A DNA stretch of 64,000 nucleotides from assembly GCA_026122225.1 (NCBI GenBank), contig JANEZZ010001897.1, positions 682,001 through 746,000 on the forward strand, given 5' to 3'. The notes beneath the pieces were generated by a model. The model was not told the origin of the DNA. It did not search any database and saw nothing but the letters and a program-made list of their open reading frames with translations. Source of the stretch: Heloderma charlesbogerti. Its lineage: Eukaryota > Chordata > Lepidosauria > Squamata > Helodermatidae. Both the position numbers and the translations under genes were made by a program. Numbering within the stretch: the stretch's first letter is position 1; each line of letters opens with the position of its first letter. Below, in pieces: positions 31,240 to 41,500 of this stretch.

Positions 31240-33517
31240 TTGTTGTTGTTCAGTCGTTCAGTCGTGTCCGACTCTTCGTGACCCCATGGACCATAGCACG
31301 CCAGGCCTTCCTGTCCTGCGCTGTCTCCCAGAGTGTGCTCAAGTTCATATTCATTGCATCGGTGATGCTATCTAGCCATCTCATCCTCTGCTGTCCCCTT
31401 CTCCTTTTGCCTTCAGGCTTTCCCAGCATCAGGGTCTTTTCCAGAGAGTTTTCTCTTCGCATTAGGTGACCAAAATATTTGAGCTTCAGCTTCAGTATCT
31501 GTCCTTCCAATGAGCACTCAGGGTTGATTTCCTTTAGTATGGACTGATTTGACCTCCTTGCAGTCCAGGGGACTCTCCAGCACCACAGTTCGAAAGCATC
31601 AATTCTTCGGCGCTCAGCCTTCCTTATAGTCCAGCTCTCACAGCCATACATTACTACTGGGAAAACCATAGCTTTGATTAGACGGACCTTTGTCGGCAAG
31701 GTGACGTCTCTGCTTCTGACTATGCTGTCTAGGTTGGCCATAGCTTTCCTCCCAAGGAGCAAGCATCTTTTAATTTCATGGCTACAGTCACCGTCTGCGG
31801 TGATCTTGGAGCCCAAGAAAGTAAAATATGTCGCTGCTTCCATTTCTTCCCCTTCTATATGCCAGGAAGTAATGGGGCCAGATGCCATGATCTTAGTTTT
31901 TTTAATGTTGAGTTTTAAACCAGCTTTTGCACTCTCCTCTTTCACCCTCAACAAGAGGCTCTTGAGATCCTCTTCACTTTCTGCCATTAGGGTGGTATCA
32001 TCTGCATATCGGAGGTTGTTGATAATTCTCCCAGCAATCTTAATTCCGACCTCTGATTCATCCAACCCGGCATTTCTCATGATGTACTCTGCATATAAGT
32101 TAAATAAGCAGGGTGACAATATGCAGCCTTGTCGTACTCCTTTCCCAATTTTGAACCAATCGGTTGTTCCATGTCTGGTTCTTACTGTTGCTTCTTGACC
32201 CTCGTACAGGTTTCTCAGGAGACAGGTAAGGTGGTCTGGTACTCCCATCACTTTAAGAATTTGCCACAGTTTGTTGTGATCCACACAATCAAAGACTTTA
32301 GCGTAGTCAATGAAGCAGAAATAGACGTTTTTCTGGAATTCTCTTGTTTTCTCCATGATGCAGCGAATGTTGGCGATTTGATCTCTAGTTCCTCTGCCTC
32401 TTCGAAACCCAGCTTGTACTTCCGGGAGTTCTCGGTTCGCATACTGCTGAAGCCTAGCTTGTAGGATTTTGAGCATAACCTTGCTGGCATGTAAAATGAG
32501 CGCAATTGTGTGGTAGTTTGAACACTCTTTGGCGTTGCCCTTCTTTGGAATTGGAATGTAAACTGACCTTTTCCAGTCTTGCGGCCATTGTTGAGTGTTC
32601 CAAATTTGTTGGCATATTGAATGCAGCACTTTAACAGCATCATCTTTTAGGATTTTAAATAGCTCAGCTGGAATACTGTCATCTCCACTAGCTTTGTTGT
32701 TAGTAATGCTTCCTAAGGCCCACTGGACTTCACTTTCTAGGATGTCCGGCTCAAGTTCAGTGACCGCACTATCATGGCTATCAGGGACATTCAGATCTTT
32801 CCTGTATAGTTCTTCTGTGTATTCTTTCTACCTCTTCTTAATCTCATCTGCTTCTGTTAGGTCCCTGCCTTCTTTGTCCTTTATCATGCCCGTCTTTGCA
32901 CAAAACGTTCCCTTGAGATCTCCAATTTTCTTGAAGAGATCTCTAGTCTTTCCCATTCTGTTGTTTTCCTCGATTTCTTTGCATTGTTCATTTAAGAAGG
33001 CCTTCTTGTCTCTCCTTGCTATTCTCTGGAAATCTGCATTCAGTTGGATATATCTTCCCCTTTCTCCCTTGCTTTTTGCTTCCCTTCTTTCCTCAGCGAC
33101 TTGTAAAGCCTCATCAGACAGCCACTTGGCTTTCTTGCATTTCTTTTTCTTGGGGATGGATTGAGTTGCTGCCTCCTGAACAATGTTATGGACCTCCGTC
33201 CATAGTTCCTCAGGCACTCTGTCTATCAGGTCTAATCCCTGAAATCTATTCCTCATCTTCACTGTGTATTCATAAGGGATATGATTTAGGTCATACCTGA
33301 ATGGTTTAGTGGTTTTCCCTACGTTCTTCAATTTAAGCCGAAATTTTGCAACAAGAAGCTCATGATCTGAGCTACAGTCAGCTCCAGGTCTTGTTTTTAC
33401 TGACTGTATAGAGCTTCTCCATCTTTGGCTGCAAAGGACATAATCAATCTGATTTCGATATTGACCATCTGGTGATGTCCATGTGTAGAGTCATCTCTTG
33501 TGCTGTTGGAACACACT
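31240..33517 (-). mobile_element. RTE-clade BovB LINE, 5'-truncated copy A
   Basis: The minus strand encodes the C-terminal end of the endonuclease (SDHELLVAKFRLK), the spacer, the reverse transcriptase and the C-terminal region. RT landmarks are VFDCVDHNKLW, GVRQGCILSPCLFNLYAEYI and the catalytic NNLRYADDTTL. It ends KAWRAMVHGVTKSRTRLND and an ACAACAACAA-type tail. The frame is open from about 33331 to 31250 except for one stop: a TAG near 32828 replaces the Trp codon found in copy B. The 5' end is cut at about 33517, the usual result of incomplete target-primed reverse transcription. BovB is known to have moved horizontally between squamates and ruminants. This copy is dead, but the low decay suggests it is fairly recent. 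Confidence 0.95.
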
Positions 33518-33583
33518 ACTACAAGTGCTTTTAAAAAGTTCAGGTAGCAAGGGAGCAGGACCATAGGATTACATAGTAAGTTA

Positions 33584-34009
33584 GGGCACAATCTTAACTA
33601 GATGGGTGGCCGCCTATCCTAAGCAAGGCAGGAGAGGCACAGGGGGGTCGTTCCCTCCGCACCCCTCCTGCCTTGCTATTTTTCACTAGACAGCCATTTT
33701 CGGCTGTCTAGTGGGGGGGGGGGGGCGACCGGGAGAGGAAGCTGCCGTACAACACATCGGATGTTCTCCGCACTCAGAAGACAAGCAGCTCCGCTCTTCC
33801 TGCCCCAGAACGCCCCCCCGCCCTTTTCAGTCGCTCCACGCTCGTCTTCTGAATGCGGAGGATGGGGCTTCTCCGCGGCAGCGCGGACAATGGGGGAGGT
33901 CGGATTTCCGGGAACCGACCTCGGAGCACGGGCTCCGAGGTCGGTTGCCAGAAATGAGCATATCCTATGGCCCTCTAGACAGTGTCTAGTGGCCACAGGA
34001 TTGCTGCCT
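33584..34009. mobile_element. PIF/Harbinger-like GC-rich MITE, copy 3
   Basis: Left end TTA then GGGCACAATC at 33584; right end GGATTGCTGCC before 34010. It has the CCATTTTCGGCTGTCTAG and CCTATGGCCCTCTAG boxes of the family. TTA is present at the left but TTC at the right, so the duplication is worn. Open frames of 86-106 codons on both strands are compositional. Confidence 0.8.
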
Positions 34010-34580
34010 TCGTTAATATAATAGAAGCCTGTGCTTTTAAACCTTGCAAGTCTAATTTACAATCTCACATGCAGATTTTGATTTGAAAGGGGAAAAAGGC
34101 TGTATAGAACAAGATAATCTTTCTTGGTGCAACCTGGTAAGGATACTGTTACACCCTTCCAAATACAGAGTGGTTCATTCTATTTTTTTTGTACAAAGAG
34201 ATTGTGAACAAAAGCACAGACCAAATTAGTTGCTCTACTACTTATGCTAAAATGGTGTGAGTAGGCCAGTACCTCACTGCACTCCTTGTTTGGAGAATGC
34301 ATGTTGAGCTCTGGCACCCATAGTATTTTGAGAGAATCTTGACTAGAGAAAGTGAAAGAATTTCAGAGACCTGTATGTACTTTCTAATAGTGGATCTCCT
34401 TTTCACAAAGAAATCCTCATGGTTTCTCTGTAATGAATCATCCCACAGCTTCCAACTGAGGTCAAATGGCATAGCTCTAAATTGGGGATATAAAAAAGAG
34501 AAACAAATCCATAAACACTTGCAATTCTTTATTAAAATAGTGATCAGGTGCAAGTATTATTGAAGAGAAAAACAACACCA
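34010..34580. other. Intergenic tract, unassigned
   Basis: No exon with credible splice borders was recognised. A 103-codon minus frame (34242-34553) shows no family motif I know. Confidence 0.5.
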
Positions 34581-34589
34581 GAAACATGC

Positions 34590-34651
34590 ATGGCTTGGAC
34601 TCGATGGTCTTGTAGGCCCCTTCCAACCCTATGATTCGATGATTCTATGAA
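34590..34651 (+). repeat. CR1 LINE 3' terminus
   Basis: TGGACTCGATGGTCTTGTAGG, CCCCTTCCAACCC and three ATTCTATG-type octamers: the extreme 3' end of a severely truncated CR1. Confidence 0.85.
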
Positions 34652-34699
34652 TGATGAAAACCGTTGTGGGAAGTGATAATAGTAAGGTGTACATCTCTG

Positions 34700-36380
34700 T
34701 ATGTTGTAGGTAAGTCATTGCAGCAAGAGGCAAACATGTATTACAGGTAAGAGGTGGTCTACCTATCTCAGAAAAGTCATGTTGTAAATATGGCAAATAT
34801 TGCATCTGGCTACCATATTGGAATCCAAGGCAGCTATTGTGAATTCACATGTTTCAATCCGTACTAGGGTTAGAAAATTAATTTCAATGACAAAACCAAC
34901 ATTGTATGAGATAGGTCATAACATTTCTGTTGTCATATTGGATTTGAATGTGGCTGCTGAAAATGTACACTTTGTTCATTATTAGATACCAAAATGTGTT
35001 GCAAAATTGCTATATCAGCTCTGTTCTGCTTCAGATTACCTTGACATGAAACCTTATGGGCCTTAAGCAAACATTACAATGGAACCAACAGCATAATTTG
35101 AGTCCAAGAAAGCATGGGAGATACATCTCAGAATCTCCAAAAGGCATAATATGTCTCGAGGAAGGTTCACAGTCAGCTTAATCAAAGTACACCTGCTGGA
35201 ATTGTACAAATAATTAAGACATACATTCAGTGTAGGACAGTTGTTGACTTAAGACAGTTACGGCAATTTTCATGATAGCTACATGTTGATCCTTTGTTTC
35301 AGCATGCTAAAATCCCTAGTTGGCATCATACTCACTACATTTATTTTACACCCAAAGGCCATACTGAAAGACTGCCAAGAAATCTGCAGAAGGCAGAGAA
35401 TTAAATAAAATCCTACCAAACAGTATCCAATGAAGAAAACAAAATGACATCATTGACTCCAGTAGTTCACTGGAGATCATGCATATTCTGCCAACAATGT
35501 GAAGTGTTTTAATCTAATCAGCCAATGCCATACTCTCGAAATTGTTTATCTGCTACTGAAGATATCTTGATGGGAATATTGTTCCACATATTCTTCAAGT
35601 AGATTGAGTGATAACCATTGGGAGATACACGAATTACTTCTTTTACAGCATTCCTTTGGGCTTAACTGTTTCTGAATGCAACAGCTACTGGAAAATTGCT
35701 AACAATATAATCTAATCCTTCACTGGAACTGGATATTCCACTTTCAGAGCAATCCTATGCATGTCTATTCAGAAGTAAGCACCACTGAGTTCAATGGGGC
35801 TTACCCCCAGGTAAGTGTGTACAGGATTGCACCCTTAATTAGTTATCAACATGTGCTATATTGCTTCAAATGCTACCTTGGGTGTTCTGATAGTGTGGAA
35901 GTTGAATTTACCTTTAAATATGTTGATGGCAGTGTTTTCTGAAAATACTTTCTTACCAACAAACTCCAGGCCCTCAGGTAGAGGAATGCCAATCAATAGC
36001 TGTTAAATAAACCATGATGGCACAGAAACTTCCAAATCAAATGGGTATTCTGTCAGTCTCTTCTGGCTGAGTGAAGATAAGTTAATGTGCTTTGGGGTAT
36101 AATTCCTGATCCAAAGTTATGAATGTTGCTCTCTGAGGCATCCTACAATTGTTTTATATCACATTGTGACATTCCAAATGGTGTTGAACTCAGATGCTGG
36201 TAGAGACAATATGGGGGAAAATCCAGCTATTGATGATGGTGATGTATCATCAGAAAGAAAATGGTTAAATGCTGTCCATCCAGGTATGGTAATATATCCA
36301 AAGATATGGATTGAGTGTTGGGCGCAATTTGCAGCCACAGTTTCTGCTCCCCATTAACATATTGACCCAAATCTGGGTAT
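34700..36380 (-). other. Unidentified decayed coding-like region
   Basis: Minus-strand readings around 36150-35900 contain short coding-like pieces (PQRATFITLDQELYPKA, RFGSFCAIMVYLTAIDWH, LPEGLEFVGKKVFSENTAIN) broken by stops and frame changes. They look like the remains of a transposon-borne protein rather than a host exon. I vaguely associate the first two with an uncharacterised family seen in mobile elements of fish and invertebrates, but cannot name it. No ends were found. Confidence 0.3.
35745..35838. mobile_element. Short palindromic MITE (GCAATCCTATGCA family), copy 2
   Basis: Starts AGAGCAATCCTATGCATG and ends GTGTACAGGATTGCACCC. The two halves (AGAAGTAAGCACCACTGAG and GGGGCTTACCCCCAGG) pair around TTCAATGG. 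About 94 bp, a common squamate hairpin element. Confidence 0.8.
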
Positions 36381-36889
36381 ACAGCCTACTCTGTTCATTG
36401 CCTAGTTGTTTGTTTCTTCAGATCAATGTATGGGCACAGCAGGCATGATCCTGCTTCCCCTGTCCACATGTTCTCCGATACGTTATCTGAATAAGACTAA
36501 CCTGATTGTCTGTAAAAAAAATAATAATAATAATACTGCCATAAGTAATACATATCTAATCTAGCACCTATTCTATGTTGAATTAGTGTCACTAGTAGGG
36601 GCTGAGATATTCATCAGAACATAATTTAATGATAGCCATCTTGGGCCATGTTTCCACGACAACGGAAGGAGAAGCTAATGGAGGAGTACCAGATTTTTAA
36701 AAAGGAATCGGCTTCGCTGTGAGCAGGGTTCCATGAGTAGATTCTCCAGACCAGTAAAAATTGCTTCACAGAACATACTTCCTGATGGGGGGGTGGGGGT
36801 TGAAGTGAAGGTCATCTGACTGGCAGGGGCTGCTCAACCAATAAGAGAGGCTTCCCCCCTCCCCCCCCCTTTCTCCTTTCCCCTGTAAG

Positions 36890-37600
36890 TCCAGATGCAC
36901 CTGCATTTCAGGAGTAAGCCTCATTGAGCAAAATGGGAGTTATTTCCGAGTAGACACACATATGCTTGTGCTGGGAAAGAGGGGTGGGGAGAACACAAAG
37001 ATGGAAACCCACTCATTTTAACCCACAGGACCTCATTGACCACAATGGGTGAGGAGACAGTGATGGGTTTGTTGTGGGAAAGAGAGCAGTAAACACAACG
37101 ACAGAAACTAGCCCCCATTGTAACCTGCAAGATATCTATAATGAAGCTGTGAAGTACTTACTTCCTAAAGCAATGAGTCTGAGCCTGGAGATTGTGTGCT
37201 TAATTGCACTTAAGGAATTAGGCTTCAAAATGTGCCATTTCATTGAGGGGGAATCTCTGTAAGTTCTGATGTGGGCATTCAAAGGCAAGCCTCATTTAGC
37301 ACAATGGGAGTTACTCCTGAGGAGATGCTAATGGGTTTGTTGTGGAAAAGAGATGGAAACCAGCCCCCATTTTAACGCCCCCATTTAGGATTTCTATAAG
37401 GAAGCAGTGAAGTACTTACTTCCTAAGGCAATGAATTGGAACCTCCAGATTGCACTTAATCACACTTAAGGAATTGGGCTTTAAAATGTGCCCGGTCAAT
37501 TGAGGACACACTCTATAATTTCTGTGGTCATTCAGAGGGCAAGCCCCATTCAGCATAATGGGAGGAAACACCCCTTGACTGGGGTCATGGTGAAGGGCAC
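36890..37600. repeat. Imperfect tandem duplication with a 258-bp step
   Basis: The segment GAAGTACTTACTTCCTAA occurs at 37151 and again at 37409. The flanking order (CAATGGG boxes, ATGGGTTTGTTGTGG, AACCAGCCCCCATTTTAAC, TTAAGGAATT) repeats with the same spacing, giving at least two full diverged units and part of a third to the left. It contains pieces like the short palindromic MITE. No coding function is apparent. Confidence 0.75.
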
Positions 37601-38508
37601 ACCCCCAGACCAGGCTAGTATACCCGAGGTCAAAGCGGGGCTGGGGTATACAACTATACCGGGGGGAACCCAACTTAAGGAAAAGAATCGGACTTTAAGC
37701 AGTTTCAGGAAATCCAGTTTATGGCCTCAGCATGCAGCAGGCTCAAGTAAATCGCTGGTGGAAACACCCCCATGGATTCCAATATGGCAGCTACATGCAC
37801 TACTTGCCAGATAGATAACATTGCTTTTTTTGACATTTGGACTTTTTTGTAGATCACCTCTACCTGAAACATGTGTCTACTGCTTGCAGCAAAGAGTTAG
37901 CTGTGGGTGACACATTTTATTTTTTACTCTAATGTAAAGGGAAGTTTGTCTGTAACATTTCTCATTAGCTCCCAAAGGGCAGTTGCAAAGCCAGTCCCAG
38001 AAGACAAACCAGTTAATTAATCTAGGAAGAAAAAAATAAAGGAAATTAGCATAAGAAGAAAGCAATGTAAATCTTGAAAACAACATCAAAGGAAGAATAT
38101 TAGTTTGATTTTTAAATCATGAAATTGTTGTTTCAGCCTTTTGAAACAGCATGAGGCAATTACACTGAAATACCCTTTCAGTTTTTGTGCTTAATTTCTT
38201 AACCTCTGAGACTGGATTTCTCAAGAATATTGGGAGGAAGAGAAAGTGAGGTTACCTTAGCACTGGATCCAAGTACCTTATACTTGGTCCCCTTTGGCAT
38301 TTTAAAGCACTACAAAGTTTTTTGACAGTGCAAGTCTCATTTATTTGCATACCCCAGAAGATGCTCCATTTGAGATGAGTAATACTGTTATGAAGTAGAG
38401 AGAACAGTGATCAAATCTAAAGTATCTGGGATCACTCACTTTCTTATACAATGAGAAATTTAACTATAGGGTGGCACGCTGGCCATGCCACTGAGTAAAA
38501 TCACATAC
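37600..38508. other. Intergenic or NME9 intron sequence, nothing recognised
   Basis: AT-rich, without recognised exon, promoter or classified repeat. It is one of the places where the missing NME9 kinase exons would be expected if the gene were complete. Confidence 0.5.
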
Positions 38509-38596
38509 CTGCTTCATCTTCCTCACCATCATCTTCCTCCTCCTCCCTCCCAACAATAGTGCTTTCTTCTTCTTTAGGAAGGGCTTCATCCTGGAT
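38509..38596 (-). CDS. NME9: NME9 coding exon 7 (acidic linker, last recognised)
   Basis: Reads [29 protein letters not shown] plus one base, with acceptor GACAG and donor GTATGT. It corresponds to the IKDEALSDEDE linker that precedes the kinase domain in mammalian NME9. The consensus donor shows that a further exon is expected downstream. Confidence 0.88.
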
Positions 38597-41500
38597 CTGT
38601 CATCAGAGCATAAGAGAATGCTGGTCACAGACTGTTTTAGAAAGCACAAACATCTAAAACATTTTTATTAAGACTCATTTTTAGCAATCCACTATGGTTA
38701 TTTTTAGTAATAGGTTGTTTTGTTGTTTTACCTCTCCAGTATGTGATACATTAGTGTGTTACATTTTAATCTCTCTAGAGTTGGCTTTATTGACAAGCTG
38801 TTATAATTATTATGTATATTATGACTGTGTTGTTTTGTTCATAAATATTAAGGAGCTGAAGAAGAAGCTGTGTGTTATTCTCACTATTTGTGGAAGATGC
38901 CCAGAGGAGGAGATGAGCCATACCACAAAATTCTCCACAGGTGAATGCCTCTGCCTACAGGGCCTTACATATCACGACCCAGACTATCAGCTGTGACTTG
39001 GACACTGACTTGAAGGTAGAGACACCAAATGAGTCAGTAGCATCACCCACAAAAAAACACCAAATCTGGGCCTTGAAACTGAGCACAAGTCCAGCATCCA
39101 GGGACCATCAGAATCCAAGATCCCCAAGCCAGGACCCCCAGGGACTGCAGCTCCTGCTCCAGGCCAAACCAAGGAACTAACATCTTTGCCACCAAGGGCC
39201 TCAAGAACTGTCCCTTTAAGGATTCCATTGTCTGGCAAGGAAACAAGGCCTGGGAGAGGTAACCAAGCTCAGGAACTATGCAAACTGTACATAGTGCCTG
39301 AGTTTGGCTACTTCTCCCAGGCCTTGTTCCCTTGTAAAGTCCCAGTTCATGCCTAGCATTGGTTAGAACAAGTCTTCTGTTCCTGGGACCCGTCCCGGGA
39401 TCTGGAGGACTTGATTCTGACCACTCTTGGCTTTCTGCTTCATCTTCTCATCCTTCCAATAGATACACACTCCCGGCCTGTCATTTCCCTGCTTCGGCCA
39501 TCTGCTTCAGACCACTGCCTGACCTCCTTCCTTCATTTCCACAGTGGTCTCATCCTTGCCAGGACTGGACAGTAGATTGCAGAAGGTTGTGAACTGCCCA
39601 GAGAGCTTTGGCTATTGGGCAGTATAGAAGTATAAGACATATGTACATACATATATAGTAACTTCCCCAAGCTAGCAGAACAGTAGCATTGCACAATGTG
39701 CCTAAGCAGAGATAATCATGGGACCAGAGTTGTTCCCCTGGCATGATTCACTCTCTGTGGAATTCCACATAGAAATTAGTAGCAAATACCTAAGGATATC
39801 AGCTTAATTTTTTAAAAGTGTGTAGATGTGGTGAAGATCCAGGACTGAACATTCAGCCTCATGATGTGTGATTGGACCCCACATTCAGCAAAGGTGTCTG
39901 GAAGAAGAGAGCATTTACTCCCACTGCAACCAAGAGTGGCCAGATCACTTAAAAAAAAATACTGGATATCCTCAGCCTTCTTCCTGAAGGGTGAGGATTT
40001 GCCTGGGACATTATCTTCTGGCTCTAGGAAGGTAACCAAGGAGAACAGGATTTGTGAGGTTAGAATTTTTCACAGTAAGACTGTCAACTTGAGACTTATA
40101 TTTAACCTGGCAAAAAGGGGACTGAGGGGGGGATGTGATAGTGCTCTTCAAACACCTGAAGGACTGTCACATAGCAGAGGGCAAATATTTGTTCTTTGCT
40201 GCCCCAAAGGGTGGGACTAGATCTAATGGGCTGAAGTTCATGGAGGATAAATTTTGGTTGAGCATTAGGAGAAAGCTACTGATGGTAAGATAAGTTTAAC
40301 AATGGAACCAGTTGCCAGGGTGGAGGGCTCTCCCTTGCTTGAAACCTTCAAGCAGGAGCTAGACAGCCATCTGTCAGAGATGGTCTAGATGTGGATAAAG
40401 TAGCACTTACAAGAACTCTGGGGGAAAGCGACCATGTTGTACTTGAGTTCTTGGTTCTAAGGGAAGCAAAAGCCAAGTGTAGTCAAACATGTACCCTGGA
40501 TTTTAGGAAAGCTGATTTTCATAAACTCAGAACAATGATCAGTAAGGTCCCATGGCAAGTGACGCTAATGAGAAAAGGAGTCCAAGATGGGTGGGAGCTT
40601 TTAAAAAAGGAAATTCTCAAGGTGCAATTACAAACAATTCCAACAAGAAGAAAAGGTGGAAGACAACAGAAGAAGCCAATGTGGCTTCACAAAAAGCTTA
40701 GAGATGACCTGAAAACAAAAAAGGACACATATAGGAAGTGGAAAGAAGGCCAAGCAACAAAGGAAGAGTACAGGAAGGTAGCACAGAATTGCAGGGGTGG
40801 CGTCAGGCAGGCTAAAGCTGAGAACGAGCTGAGGTTAGCGAGGGATGCTAAAAACAACAAAAAGGCTTTCTTTAGCTATGTGCATAGTAAAAGACGGAGG
40901 AAAGAAATGGTGGTTCAGAAATTAAATAAGGATGGCAAAATGATAACAGATGACAAAGAAAAGGCAGAGGTGCTCAATTCCTACTTTGGCTCAGTCTTCT
41001 CCCAAAAGAGGGTCTATGACCCCCCTGGCAAAGGTTAAGTACAGGCTGAAGGGGCAGGATTGCAGCTTGAGATCGATAGGCATATGGTCAAGGAACACCT
41101 AATTACTTTGAATGAGTTCTAATCTCCAGGGCCAGATGAACTGCATCCTAGAGTAATAAAGGAACTGGCAGAAGAGCTCTCAGAACCACTGTCTATTATC
41201 TTTGAGAAATCATGGAGGATGGGTGAAGTGCCAGCTGACTGGAGGAGGGCTAATGTTGTCCCTATCTTCAAAAAGGGTAAAAAGGAGGAACCTGGGAACT
41301 ACAGACAAAGCAATCCATCTGTAAGCACCTTGAAAATAATGCAGTGATTACTTGAAGCCAACATGGATTTGTCAATAACAAATCCTGCCAGACAAATCTG
41401 ATCTCATTTTTTGATCAAGTAACCTCCCTTGTGGACTGTGGGAATGCTGTAGACATTATATACCTCGACTTCAGCAAAGCTTCGACAAAGTGCCCCATGA

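Noticed and set aside
31674..32198. 174-codon plus frame, and 32595-33164 (189 codons)
   Set aside because: Antisense shadows of the BovB reverse transcriptase frame.
33676..33996. 106-codon minus frame
   Set aside because: Inside GC-rich MITE copy 3; equivalent frames occur by composition in the other copies.
34242..34553. 103-codon minus frame considered as an NME9 kinase exon
   Set aside because: It has no NDPK motif (IKPDA or the His-containing active site) and no convincing splice borders.
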